Assembly (NCBI RefSeq): GCF_011742925.1
Contig: NZ_WAEL01000001.1
Location: 1,214,403-1,278,402 of the forward strand
Origin: Fibrivirga algicola
Lineage (GTDB): Bacteria > Bacteroidota > Bacteroidia > Cytophagales > Spirosomataceae
DNA length: 64,000 nucleotides
Reading direction: 5' to 3'
Shown: one piece after another, positions 52,463-61,744 of the stretch
Layout of the letters: each line of letters begins with the position of its first letter
Numbering within the stretch: position 1 is the stretch's first letter
Notes under the pieces: model-generated
What the model was told of the DNA's origin: nothing
Databases searched by the model: none
Seen by the model: only the letters and a program-made list of their open reading frames with translations
Translations under genes and position numbers: made by a program

Positions 52463-53689
52463 CTACCTGTCGCGGACCAGGCGAACCGGAATGAGCATAG
52501 GGCCGTAACCGATGACCTGCTGGCCAAAGGTGGCGTAGGTGTCGCCGGGCAGTTGAATCAGGCTGAATGACATCGGGTTGTCTTCGTCGCTTCGATCCGA
52601 GATCCACAGCACGCAGTTCCTGCCTTCCCCGTTGTTGACCCCCATGGGCCGCCGCACGTCGGCGGGCATGGCATTGAAGCCCGATTTGTTGTTGGCATAA
52701 CCATCTTTTTTGGTCCAGGCATCGGTGGCCATCAGCTGCCCCAGCAGCCGCTTGGAGGGTACCTCATCGCCATTGGTTCCCCAGTCGTATACCGTCAGGC
52801 CCTGCGATTCGAGTAGGTCGGTGTAGTCCTGCCGACTCGGAATGCGCCAGCCAGCAGGCAGTGGAATCTTGGCCAGGTCGGCGTATTCCATGAACGTGCC
52901 ATACTGGGGCTTGTTGCGCTCATTGAGTGCGCCCGGCCCGGCGTAATTGGTGGCCAGCCACTCCAGGTTGCCGATCCGGACGGTGGGGTAGTACAAACTC
53001 CCGATTTTTACCGAGCTGCCCGTAGCGATGGGCGTAGTGGAGGGCAGCCCCGTGGTAGGCGTGGTACTAACGGCGCTCACTTTCTGATACTTGCTCTCGT
53101 AGCGCCCCTCCCGGTCAGTGATCGTCGTGGTCAGGTAGTTGGTGGCCGAGGACATGTTGGTGGCCTGGGGCTTTTCCCAGACAACCTGGTAGGTCTCTAT
53201 GTCCTTGGTTTGGATGGCGGCATCTTTGTAGCCCGAGTACTTGTTGCTGAAGGTGCGCCGGATGCCTGACTGGGCGTAGAAAGTAATCGAGGTGGGGCTG
53301 GCCTTGTAGACCAGCGTACCGGTGATCTTGTAGAGAATTTGCAGGGTCTCCTCGCCTGAATTAAGCACCCGGGAGGTGTACTCGACAGCGCTGCGGCCGT
53401 CGGCGGTAAAGACCATGGTGCGGAATTCGCGGAAGCCCTGCTCGCCCTGGAAAGTCCCCTGGCTCCAGGTTTGGGTCAGCGGCCCTTCGTTGTGGTAGGC
53501 AAACCAGGTGCCTACGTATTCATCGGGTATGGCCGTAGAGGGCCTGTCGATGGGCGTGCCGGTGGTGGGCCCATCGACAGGGTCTGGCGCGGGCGAATCG
53601 GCGGACTCGCGCTTGCAGCTGCCCAGGGTTGAGGACAGCAGGGTCAGCAGTAGAAACAAGCAGGCGGTGATGTTAGGGAAGCGGTGCAT
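52463..53689 (-). CDS. FISUMP-domain lipoprotein
   Basis: A 408-residue lipoprotein (STLGSC lipobox, Cys 25). An N-terminal domain of about 190 residues (DEYVGTWFAYHNEGPL) is followed by a FISUMP domain: IGSLYYPTVRIGNLEWLATNYAG, then YGTFMEYADLAKIPLPAGWRIPSRQDYTDLLES, ending with PMLIPVRLVRDR. Surface-located, of unknown function. Related to 47878-48543. Confidence 0.85.
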   Translation of the reverse strand: MHRFPNITACLFLLLTLLSSTLGSCKRESADSPAPDPVDGPTTGTPIDRPSTAIPDEYVGTWFAYHNEGPLTQTWSQGTFQGEQGFREFRTMVFTADGRSAVEYTSRVLNSGEETLQILYKITGTLVYKASPTSITFYAQSGIRRTFSNKYSGYKDAAIQTKDIETYQVVWEKPQATNMSSATNYLTTTITDREGRYESKYQKVSAVSTTPTTGLPSTTPIATGSSVKIGSLYYPTVRIGNLEWLATNYAGPGALNERNKPQYGTFMEYADLAKIPLPAGWRIPSRQDYTDLLESQGLTVYDWGTNGDEVPSKRLLGQLMATDAWTKKDGYANNKSGFNAMPADVRRPMGVNNGEGRNCVLWISDRSDEDNPMSFSLIQLPGDTYATFGQQVIGYGPMLIPVRLVRDR

Positions 53690-54631
53690 GGCCTTGAGGC
53701 GGTTTATTGGAAAAGACTACTTACTTGGCACCGGGCGGGCTTTTATGATGCCGCCCGGCGACCACAAAGTTGAGGGACGACCCCGGGCCGGAAAATGAGC
53801 AGATTGACCAAGTGGCACAGGCGCCGCCTGAACTGGTGCAACTGAGTACTCAGTTGAAACCGGCGCGTTGGTCACCCACAGCGAATACGCATGCTCATGC
53901 CTACCCCTGTGGGCCAGCAGGTGTTTATCAGCCTGCTTGAACCCCAGCAAAAACCCATCCCGAAGGCTGGTTCATGGATAGTGAGCCGGAGGCGAACCTA
54001 GCGCGCTATTCTGTATTGCCGCCTACTTGCAGTAGCCGCCCTTCTACCCCAGGGTGACACAGCACTAAGGATAGCTGAGAGATGATGATCTAAGCCCCCT
54101 AAACGCGTGTTTACAAACCGGTCACCACTGAAAGGGTGAGCTAGCGGTCAGCCCCCGATGTAGCCAGTCTGTCATATACCACCGGGAACGTGTATTACAA
54201 TTGTAGTAGCCGGGTAGTGCGTGGCGAGGTCCTGTCTGGGATTTGGGCTCCGACGAGTGAAGAATTTTGGCTTAGTTGTCTTATAATGAGTGAGTTGGCC
54301 CTTTTTTGCGGCATAAAAGTCGGAAGGTCCAATGCTGACCTTTGTTGGCTGGCAAACACGCTCACTGGCGAACCCGTCGAAACGGCGGTATAAGGAGCTA
54401 AAACCCCCTTTTTTAGGCCTGTTTCGACTGGTCGCTGCCCGCCGATAGAGTGACTCAACATGGGCAACGAGCTGCTAATTGCAGTAACTGCGTTTCGGCC
54501 TACTGGTGACTTCTTGCTCACCTGCGCTGGCCCGGGAGGATAACCAGGCCAAAGCCAGACCAGTCGACCAGGGATTTAGCTAGCATGAAGATTACGCCGC
54601 AAACACTGGTATCGCTTCCTTCCTACTGCTA
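53690..54631. other. Gene-free stretch with dispersed repeat
   Basis: Contains copy 2 of the noncoding repeat (about 54118-54350) and no recognisable gene. Confidence 0.4.
54118..54350 (+). repeat. Dispersed noncoding repeat, copy 2
   Basis: Shares GGTCACCACT, GGGATTTGGGCTCCG, AAAAGTCGGAA and GCTGACCT blocks, in order, with about 39410-39660. Diverged but clearly homologous. Confidence 0.5.
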
Positions 54632-55139
54632 ATGAATTATCTGATCATTACCTACCATAATTTACGCTATAGTTTCCTCAGTAGCATCCTCCTGCTGATT
54701 ACGAATGCCTGCCTTGCCCAGCAGCTGCAATTGCCGGACCTGCTGGGGTACCTGCACCTAGTCCCTTGTTTGAACAAGCCATGCTGAGGCAGGGCTTTGT
54801 CTGTTTTCAAAATAAAGGCAGTGTTCGGGTTGGGGCTGCGTCTTTGCCTACCAGCCAGCGCCCTATATGGCCTCCCCGGCTAACGCCATGGCCCTTCTTC
54901 AGCGGACGCAGAACACACGCTCTGATGTAGTGGTCTACCAGGTGAACTCTCCAGCGCATTACCAACGCTTGCAAGCTCAGCTGCTTAAGGCTGGTTATCA
55001 AGTCACCATGTCCCCTGACCAGCGGTGCATCTTTAGCCGGGACAACCTGGTCATAAACTGTCGCCAGACTGATCAGACCAATGGCATCCTGGGAAATTAC
55101 GCCGGGCACAGCATCACCCTGATTCGTCGGCGCTACTAA
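54632..55139 (+). pseudogene. Frameshifted exported protein remnant
   Basis: Three frames give consecutive pieces. From ATG 54632: MNYLIITYHNLRYSFLSSIL with a signal-like helix ending near CLAQQLQLPDLLGYLHLVPC. The next frame (about 54772-54840): EQAMLRQGFVCFQNKGSVRV. The third (about 54850-55139): YQPAPYMASPANAMALLQRTQ followed by SDVVVYQVNSPAHYQRLQAQL and ending ITLIRRRY. Two indels appear to have broken one exported protein. Alternatively only 54867-55139 is a real small gene. Confidence 0.45.
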
Positions 55140-55271
55140 TCCACTTAAAAGCAGGCCGACTCGCTTGGTCAGACAGGTATTGAGCCTGGCCTGGCCCCGA
55201 GGTGATCAGCAACGCTTTTTTAGTGGTTGCCGGGCTTTACCCTTATTTTTGTGGCCACTACCGGTACTAAC

Positions 55272-55805
55272 TTGAAAAAATTGCTACCCATTGGGCTGCT
55301 TGCCCTACTGCTCTATCACACCCTGGCCTTTGTGCTGGTGTGCGCAGGCGCGTGGTGGCAAGCCGAACAGGACCTCTCGGAAAAACTGCGGGTCTACCGC
55401 TCGACGGATAGTCTGGTCGAGTTTCAGATTCCGCTCAACCAGAGCCCCGGGGCCATCGCCCGCACCACCTCGGATGGCTTCCGCTACAAGGGGCACTACT
55501 ACAGCGTAGTTAGCCTGGAGGTGCGGGCCGACACGCTCTTCATTGCCGGTCTGGAACTCAGGAGTCAGACCCTGTGGCCAAACGATTTATTATCGTTCTT
55601 AGACCAGCAAGTTGGATTAGCTGACAAGGCCGGGCAAAAGGCGGGGCAGCTCCTGAAGTTTCTGCTTAAGGAGTACGCCCCGGCCACTCGGCCCAGTTTC
55701 TGCTTTTGGCCCCCAGTAGGTCAGCAGGCAGACCGCATTGCCTACCTGCCACGTGTGGTCACCACCCGCGCCTTACCGGTCCACGCCCCCCCGCCCCGGG
55801 CCTGA
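55272..55805 (+). CDS. Membrane-anchored protein upstream of TonB receptor
   Basis: About 177 residues counted from the TTG near 55272 (LKKLLPIGLLALLLYHTLAFVL), where a signal-anchor helix begins; the frame opens at 55227. The periplasmic part has FRYKGHYYSVVSLEVRADTLFI. Such genes often sit before siderophore or Fe receptors in Spirosoma-like genomes as hypothetical partners. Overlaps the over-extended frame of the next gene but not its likely start. Confidence 0.6.
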   Translation: MKKLLPIGLLALLLYHTLAFVLVCAGAWWQAEQDLSEKLRVYRSTDSLVEFQIPLNQSPGAIARTTSDGFRYKGHYYSVVSLEVRADTLFIAGLELRSQTLWPNDLLSFLDQQVGLADKAGQKAGQLLKFLLKEYAPATRPSFCFWPPVGQQADRIAYLPRVVTTRALPVHAPPPRA

Positions 55806-55962
55806 AGACCGCCTGCGGGCGGCCCCAGCCACGCCCGGCACGTGCGCCCACAGGGATGCCACCAAATGGTATACCGGTAAGCGCATGCGCCTACCACAGT
55901 CAATACATAACCCATTCAGAGCTGACCCACCCGGTTCAGCCCCAATCTGCTGCGCAATACAT

Positions 55963-58173
55963 ATGCAAGTCTATAGAACTTATAGCCACCAGGGACGAGT
56001 GTGTCTCTGGCTGCTGGGCCAACTCCTGGCACTGATCCAGGCGGTGGCCCAGCCCACCAAACCCGATTCATTACCTACCCAGACCCTGAAGGCCATCACC
56101 GTCAGAGGCGTGCGCGCCCAGGTGGTCGAATCGCTGCCCGATGTGTACGGCACCTATCTGATGGGGGGTAAACGCAGCGAGGTGATCCGGCTCTCGGAGA
56201 TCGACGCCAATGTGGCCGAAAAAACGCCCCGGCAACTCCTAGCCCGCGTTCCCGGCTTGTTTGTCTACGACATGGACGGTACGGGTAACCAGATCAACGT
56301 GGCCACCCGGGGCCTGGATCCCCACCGCTCCTGGGAAAATAACATCCGCCAGAACGGGGTCATCACCAACTCGGACATGTACGGCTATCCGGCCAGCCAC
56401 TACTCCCCGCCCTTGGAAAGCATCGAGCGAATCGAGCTGGTACGCGGAACGGCCTCTTTGCAATACGGAGCCCAGTTTGGGGGCATGCTCAACTACGTCA
56501 CCCGGCAGGCCGACACCACCCGCCGCTTCAGCTACCATACCATCAACTCGGTGGGCTCCTTCGGGCTGCTGAGCAGCTACAACGCCATCGGTGGACGAGT
56601 AGGCAAGTGGACCTATTACGCCTACTACTACCGCAGGCATTCGGAAGGCTACCGGAAAAACAGCCGCTCGGAGGCCCAGGCTCAGTTTGGCAGCCTGCAT
56701 TACCAGGCCACGCGCCGACTGGGCCTAAGCGCCGAGCTGGGCCGGTCGACCTACACCTACCAGATTCCCGGGCCGCTCACCAATGCCCAGTTTGCCCAAG
56801 ATCCGCGCCAGTCCACCCGGGGCCGCAATTATTTTAACCCTGATATCTACGTTCCTTCCCTGAAGCTGGACTGGCAGTTCTCGGGCCGCACGCGCCTGCT
56901 GTGGACCAGCTCGGCGGTGCTGGGAGTGCGCAACAGCGTTCAGCTCGATGCCCTGCCCACGTTGGCCGACACCATCAACCGGGCCACGGGCCAGTACCGC
57001 CCCCGGCAGGTGGATATCGACAATTTCAACAGCTATACCACCGAAGCTCGTTTGCTGCACCGCTACCGGCTGGGCGGGATAGAGGCCACCTTGGCCGGAG
57101 GGCTTCAACTGATGAGTACCGATCTGCACCGCCGCCAGCTGGGGGTAGGCACTGCGGCCACGGATTTCGATTTGACCCTGATAGCTCCCTTCCGGCGTGA
57201 TCTGCACTTTCGGACCAAGAACATCGCCGCCTTTGCCGAAAGTCAGTTTCAGCTAACGCCCCGCCTGAGTGTCTCGCCCGGTATTCGCCTGGAGAACGGC
57301 ACCACCCAGCTGCGGGGTGAGATCAGCTACTACGATCCGCTGAATCTGCCCACCGACATCAGCCACCGCTTTGCCCTGCTGGGCCTTAGCGCCCAGTACC
57401 GACTGAGTCAAGACGTAAAGATTTACGGGGGCTGGTCACAGGCCTACCGGCCCGTGATCTTTAAAGACATTATTCCCACCTCCGTCTACGAGCGCATCGA
57501 TAAAAGCCTGAAAGACGCCTACGGCTACAACGCCGAGCTTGGCCTGGATGGCCGCTGGCAGGGCCTGCACCTGAGCCTGACGGTATTCGATCTGCTCTAT
57601 CGCAACCGGCTGGGTACGCTGCTGCTGGCTAATCCAGACGGCTCGAGCTACATCTACCGGACCAACGTTGGCGACAGCCGCAGCACCGGGGTCGAAACCC
57701 TGGTGGAGGCCCAGCTGCTGCGCAGTGAATCGTTTCTACTGAGCGGCTTTAGCTCGACGGCCTACAACCAGGCCCGCTACCTTAACGGGCGGGTCTCGGC
57801 GGGCAGCGAGAACCGGAGTGTCACGGGCAACCAGGTGGAATCTGCCCCGCGCTGGACCTCGCGCAACGGGCTGACGGCCCGCTACCGCAGGGCCAGCCTG
57901 ACGCTGCAATACAGCTACGTGGCCCAGACCTTCTCTGATGCGCTGAACACGGTGATCCCTTCAGCCAATGGAGCCGTTGGACCGGTTCCGGCGTATAGTC
58001 TATGGGATCTAAATGGGACCTGGCGCATCAGCAGTGGACTAATGGTTCGGGGCAGCGTCAACAACCTGCTTAACGCGGCTTACTTCACTAAGCGGCCCAC
58101 GTTCTACCCCGGGCCGGGCGTATGGCCCTCCGATGGGCGGAGCGCGGCACTAACCGTTGGCTTGACCTTGTAA
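55963..58173 (+). CDS. TonB-dependent receptor (FecA-like)
   Basis: About 736 residues from ATG 55963 (MQVYRTYSHQGRVCLWLLG), with a signal peptide ending near VAQ. The TonB-box-like LKAITVRGVRAQ is followed by a plug with TPRQLLARVPGLFVYDMDGTG, NQINVATRGLDPHRSWE, and IERIELVRGTASLQYGAQFGGMLNYV, close to the Fe3+-dicitrate receptor FecA type. Beta-barrel to the end (AALTVGLTL). Probably imports an iron complex. Ends at the hairpin at 58239-58272. Confidence 0.9.
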   Translation: MQVYRTYSHQGRVCLWLLGQLLALIQAVAQPTKPDSLPTQTLKAITVRGVRAQVVESLPDVYGTYLMGGKRSEVIRLSEIDANVAEKTPRQLLARVPGLFVYDMDGTGNQINVATRGLDPHRSWENNIRQNGVITNSDMYGYPASHYSPPLESIERIELVRGTASLQYGAQFGGMLNYVTRQADTTRRFSYHTINSVGSFGLLSSYNAIGGRVGKWTYYAYYYRRHSEGYRKNSRSEAQAQFGSLHYQATRRLGLSAELGRSTYTYQIPGPLTNAQFAQDPRQSTRGRNYFNPDIYVPSLKLDWQFSGRTRLLWTSSAVLGVRNSVQLDALPTLADTINRATGQYRPRQVDIDNFNSYTTEARLLHRYRLGGIEATLAGGLQLMSTDLHRRQLGVGTAATDFDLTLIAPFRRDLHFRTKNIAAFAESQFQLTPRLSVSPGIRLENGTTQLRGEISYYDPLNLPTDISHRFALLGLSAQYRLSQDVKIYGGWSQAYRPVIFKDIIPTSVYERIDKSLKDAYGYNAELGLDGRWQGLHLSLTVFDLLYRNRLGTLLLANPDGSSYIYRTNVGDSRSTGVETLVEAQLLRSESFLLSGFSSTAYNQARYLNGRVSAGSENRSVTGNQVESAPRWTSRNGLTARYRRASLTLQYSYVAQTFSDALNTVIPSANGAVGPVPAYSLWDLNGTWRISSGLMVRGSVNNLLNAAYFTKRPTFYPGPGVWPSDGRSAALTVGLTL

Positions 58174-58238
58174 GAGTGCTGGCCATCGGTTAGCGCCTAC
58201 CTAGATTGCTGCGGCCAGTCTATGACGAGCCCGCCTTA

Positions 58239-58272
58239 CCAGAAAGCCCGGTTCGTAAGCCAGGCTTTCTGG
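58239..58272 (+). terminator. Terminator-like hairpin after the receptor
   Basis: CCAGAAAGCC (58239-58248) pairs with GGCTTTCTGG (58263-58272), 14-base loop, 66 bases behind the stop. Confidence 0.6.
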
Positions 58273-58649
58273 CTGTAGTCCGAATGGGAGACCGCCTGGC
58301 GGGAGTAATCAACCGGGCGAGGAGCCAGCCAACGTAACATTGATAGATAGCTACTGCAAAGAGCCAGCCAGGTGCCAGGCCCGGTGCAGCGACCCCGGCG
58401 ATCTAGCGTCGGTGGTCGGCGTGCGTTCGGGGACCTGCTTACCAGGTAGCCCCCCCTGGTTTTGTCGCCTGCTGGCGCTCAATCCGGGGGATGGCCCTGG
58501 CAGGGCGGCAAGCTTGATGTTGTAGTAACCCTGTTTCGGCCCGGGGGTGACATCACGCCTGCACCAGGTTAACCGGCCAACACGTGGCTGACGCCCCGGT
58601 TAATTTGCAGACTGGGTCAAGAATAAACCCTCGGGTACGCCCATTCAAG

Positions 58650-58847
58650 TGGTGCGACCACTGGATACGTTGCGCGGTTCAGCGAGCGATTGCAAACTAC
58701 AATCAGTTACGACCACATCGAAGTTGTGGCTATTATACCCCCGCCCAAGCGCATCGAATGCAGGGTGAATTAGTGAAGAAGTGGCGGGTGACTAAACGTC
58801 GTCAGCAGGCAAAAATGCAATTTGACGAGTCAATGGCTGCGGTATAA
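58650..58847 (+). mobile_element. IS3-family transposase C-terminal remnant
   Basis: The frame reads AIANYNQLRPHRSCGYYTPAQAHRMQGELVKKWR to a stop at 58847, the typical end of IS3-family OrfB integrases, where Y-N-x-x-R-P-H-x-x-L or similar is followed by TPAQ. No catalytic D or E residues remain. It directly borders array 2, whose framework begins at about 58886, so an insertion sequence end probably marks the array's left edge. Confidence 0.8.
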
Positions 58848-59034
58848 AAACGAGTATAAATCTGTCAAGTAAAATCAGTGTAATACAGAACGTCAAAAAT
58901 GCGTTTCGGCTGACAGAGGAACGTACCTGAGTGGTCCCAATCGACAGCCTCGGCTTGTTTGGATTTGTTCGTTGTTGGTCAGCGCTGCGGGGTCCACTCG
59001 CGGTTAACAGGACACGGCCGGAGCGTTCAAGGGC

Positions 59035-59120
59035 ACCTAACAAGCGAAGGGTGAAAAGGTCAAGGCCACGCACCTGGATTTGGCTTATCTTGTGGCCATC
59101 AGCCCCCTGGGGCGTTGGAT
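59035..59120 (+). repeat. attC-like site 22
   Basis: Left box ACCTAAC 59035-59041, right box GTTGGAT 59114-59120. Inner arms GCGAAGGGTG and CAGCCCCCTG pair partly. Both boxes are degenerate but fit RYYYAAC and GTTRRRY. Confidence 0.7.
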
Positions 59121-59243
59121 GACCTGTCCGAGTTGTTGCTCATTTGTCGGCTTTCGGTCGACAGACCACACTCTTCTGTTAGCATACTTTGTGCTCTCAT
59201 TTCTAGGTCTCGCGAAACGAGTTATGCTCTAATTGGACACAGT

Positions 59244-59744
59244 ATGAAGCTTGAGCAACACTTCAGGCCACCGATTTATAAGTTCGTGGTTTACGAATCT
59301 GTAGAAATAATCCAGCAACGCCTACAGCTTGCGTTTGATCGAACATTTGGTCAGATCATGTTTGATGTACGCTTCAATATTGATGGGCACTTCACTAACC
59401 CAGAAAAAACTACGTTCGAAATCCGGCCAGCAGGGGGAGTTAATACCCAGGGCATGAGTTACCGCTTTACTGGCAATATTGTATTATTGGATGAGTTGAC
59501 CACAGCAGTGACACTGACCTCTACTTACCGTTTCAATATTTCATTTTGGCTATTTCCTTTGCTGATGGCTGTCCTACTATGCTACAGTATCATTGTAACC
59601 AGTAAGCCCATTCAAACTGAAACAATTCTTTTGCTAGCAGGCCTTCTCATCGTATTGTACATCTCGTTCAAGTGGAAACCAACGCATAGCGTCAGCTTAG
59701 TGGAAGACCTGCAAAAAGTGCTCAAAGGCGAGCCAGAAGGATAG
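59244..59744 (+). CDS. Cassette gene: membrane protein with soluble N-domain
   Basis: About 166 residues from ATG 59244 (MKLEQHFRPPIYKFVVYES); the frame is open back into the framework. The first 105 residues form a soluble beta/alpha region (FDVRFNIDGHFTNPEKTTFEI), then two membrane helices (about residues 103-123 and 129-148) and a short cytoplasmic tail. No family recognised. Between sites 22 and 23. Confidence 0.7.
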   Translation: MKLEQHFRPPIYKFVVYESVEIIQQRLQLAFDRTFGQIMFDVRFNIDGHFTNPEKTTFEIRPAGGVNTQGMSYRFTGNIVLLDELTTAVTLTSTYRFNISFWLFPLLMAVLLCYSIIVTSKPIQTETILLLAGLLIVLYISFKWKPTHSVSLVEDLQKVLKGEPEG

Positions 59745-59805
59745 CTTCACTTGTCATGTCGAGGCCTCGATCGACAAGAAGCACTTGGGTACGCGACGTC
59801 TTGCG

Positions 59806-59889
59806 GCCCAACCGAATGAGCGTGTAAAGGTGCGGGTACGTGCGTTCAGTTAAGTACTTGCCCACTATCAACACTCATGGGTGTTGGGT
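59806..59889 (+). repeat. attC-like site 23 (subtype II)
   Basis: Left box GCCCAAC 59806-59812, right box GTTGGGT 59883-59889. Inner arms ATGAGCGTG and CAACACTCAT: a different arm sequence, still complementary with one unpaired base, like site 9. Upstream block subtype II (ATCGACAAGAAGCACTTGGG). Confidence 0.72.
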
Positions 59890-60120
59890 GACCCGTTCAT
59901 TTAAGTGGGTATTCTGCGTTACGTGCGACAGGACAACAAGTTGATAGTGAGAGTTTTTGAGGCGTTTTGTCACGTTTCGTCCGACAGATTAATCACTGTT
60001 CTTCTTCGCCGGTCGGCCACGTACCTGTCGACAGGTCAAACTCTGGTGGATAGAATGTCGATAATTACGTATCAGGTGATATAGGCATCCTCTGATGTGT
60101 TTGAGAACACAAAGAAAATT

Positions 60121-60489
60121 ATGTGCAGATACGGTTTTAGTCTTTACAAGGACACATATGCTTGTTTCAATTGCCGAAAGGGATTCAAACGCAGACTAGA
60201 TAAGGATACATTGCCCCAAGACCGGCGCGTGAACGACATAGTGAAGTGTCCAGACTGTGGTGCCGAAATGAAGAACTTAGGCAAAGATCTGAGGCTACCT
60301 TCGCGTAAGGACATTGACAAGTGGTTAGCAATCGAATATCTGTCAATCCACAACTATAATTTCTATACATGTGGCTGTTATGGCCTAGGTCCAATTCCTC
60401 AAAACCTAGAAGCGGCAAAAGCGAAAATTGAACTGCTTCGGCCTAAGTCGGAAGGCGAATTGATGCTAGCAAGGTTGAATCAGAAATAG
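60121..60489 (+). CDS. Cassette gene: zinc-ribbon protein
   Basis: About 122 residues from ATG 60121 (MCRYGFSLYKDTYACFNCRKGFKRR). Two CxxC pairs, ACFNC and VKCPDC, form a zinc ribbon (about residues 15-55), followed by LRLPSRKDIDKW and a cysteine pair CGCYG. Small zinc-ribbon proteins with this MCRY opening are frequent hypothetical genes in Bacteroidota. Probably a metal-binding or nucleic-acid-interacting protein. Sole gene between sites 23 and 24. Confidence 0.82.
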   Translation: MCRYGFSLYKDTYACFNCRKGFKRRLDKDTLPQDRRVNDIVKCPDCGAEMKNLGKDLRLPSRKDIDKWLAIEYLSIHNYNFYTCGCYGLGPIPQNLEAAKAKIELLRPKSEGELMLARLNQK

Positions 60490-60543
60490 CTCTGCGGGGT
60501 CCACTCACCTGAGACAGGAAACTGTCCAGCTAGCCAGAGCGGC

Positions 60544-60631
60544 ACCCAACGTAGCAGAGGGTGTAAAGGCTGTCACGTACTTGGGTTTTAGCTTATCTTG
60601 TGTTCACCATCAGCCCTCTAGGGCGTTGGGC
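60544..60631 (+). repeat. attC-like site 24
   Basis: Left box ACCCAAC 60544-60550, right box GTTGGGC 60625-60631. Inner arms GCAGAGGGTG and CAGCCCTCTA with an unpaired G. Same subfamily as sites 12, 14, 20 and 26. Confidence 0.75.
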
Positions 60632-60814
60632 GATTCAGTCATGTCAGTGGGTATTTCACGTTTCGGTCGACAGGTCAACGGCTTGATAGTGGACGTTCTT
60701 TGTGGTTTTTTCGCGTCTGGCCTGACAGGCCAATATCCGGCTGACAACGCGTTTTGCTGGCGTATCACGTGTGGTTGGACAGGCCAATCTACCGGGGACA
60801 AAACGTATCTATAT

Positions 60815-61087
60815 CTACTTGTAGACTTGATTACGAACCAGTCGCAAGTCGTTCAGTTCGGGCAACGTTTGGGTACAATCGGCAGGAATGATGCCCCGTG
60901 AAATCCAGTTGGTGACCACCTGCGTAGTGAGTTGGTAACGTTCTGCATAACGTTTGATCGTGAGCCATTCAGCTAGATCAACTGTCTTACCAGTGGCGGG
61001 CAGTAAAGCAATAGCCGCATCAGACTCGCGGCGGTAGTGAGCCCGATCTCGCTCAGTATCAGTGGAAAGTTGTGTCAGCGTTGCCAT
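60815..61087 (-). CDS. Small DNA-binding (helix-turn-helix) protein
   Basis: A 90-residue protein with WLTIKRYAERYQLTTQVVTNWISRGIIPADC (about residues 41-71), a MerR/Xis-like or excisionase-like helix-turn-helix: A-x-x-Y-x-L-x-x-x-V-V-x-N-W-I-x-R-G-I-I-P. Such proteins bind DNA and occur in mobile elements. It starts 8 bases behind the gene at 61096-61284 on the same (minus) strand and so forms an operon with it. Reverse-oriented within array 2. Confidence 0.7.
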   Translation of the reverse strand: MATLTQLSTDTERDRAHYRRESDAAIALLPATGKTVDLAEWLTIKRYAERYQLTTQVVTNWISRGIIPADCTQTLPELNDLRLVRNQVYK

Positions 61088-61095
61088 CTTATCAG

Positions 61096-61284
61096 TTATT
61101 CGTCGTCTGCTTTTTCCTGTTTGAGTTCTTCCACTATTCGTTTATGGGTGAGGTAGCGGTTGATCCACTCGGTTTCTTGGTCTTTGGCTTCCAACTCGTA
61201 ATAGTGTTTGTCGAGGTAGGCTTTGGCCTGATCGCGTTGAGTCTCGTGAGTACGAATCAACAAGTCGAGTTGTCGGCGGTTCAT
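61096..61284 (-). CDS. Small helical protein, partner of the HTH gene
   Basis: About 62 residues from ATG 61284 (MNRRQLDLLIRTHETQRDQ). Entirely helical and charged (LDKHYYELEAKDQETEWINRY), coiled-coil like, with no recognised family. Upstream partner of the HTH gene in a two-gene minus-strand unit between sites 24 and 25. The longer frame start (MCCHETV) is less likely. Confidence 0.6.
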   Translation of the reverse strand: MNRRQLDLLIRTHETQRDQAKAYLDKHYYELEAKDQETEWINRYLTHKRIVEELKQEKADDE

Positions 61285-61463
61285 TGGGTAGATCAATAAC
61301 GCTGGCAAACTACAAACTGTTTCGTGACAACACAAAAAAATGGCTTTGCTGCTCGGTTTTACAACCTCGACCTTTCTGGGTGAGTTCGGTTTTATGCATT
61401 GTTTATCGGCTCTGCGGGGTCCACTTACCTGTGACAGGCATCAGTCGGGTAGCTTGAAAAGCA

Positions 61464-61546
61464 GCCTAACGCAAAGGTGTAAAGGGGTAACGTATCTGAT
61501 TGTGGCTTATCTTGTGGCCATCAGCCTTTGCGTGCGGGTGTTAGGT
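61464..61546 (+). repeat. attC-like site 25
   Basis: Left box GCCTAAC 61464-61470, right box GTTAGGT 61540-61546: both outer boxes have changed together (C to T on the left, G to A on the right), keeping them complementary. Inner arms GCAAAGGTG and CAGCCTTTGC with an unpaired G. Confidence 0.78.
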
Positions 61547-61744
61547 GGCCTGTCCAAGTCAGTGGGTGTTTCACATCACGGGCGACAGGATAGCGGCTTG
61601 ATAGTGAGCGTTCTTTTACTGATTTACCGCGTTTCGGTTGATAGGCCAACGTTTGTTGGGCAGAACGTCAAAACTGAGTGTTAACGTACCTGCGACAGGT
61701 CAGTTTATTTAGTTTGAACTAGTAAGGCTCGAAACATACAGAGG

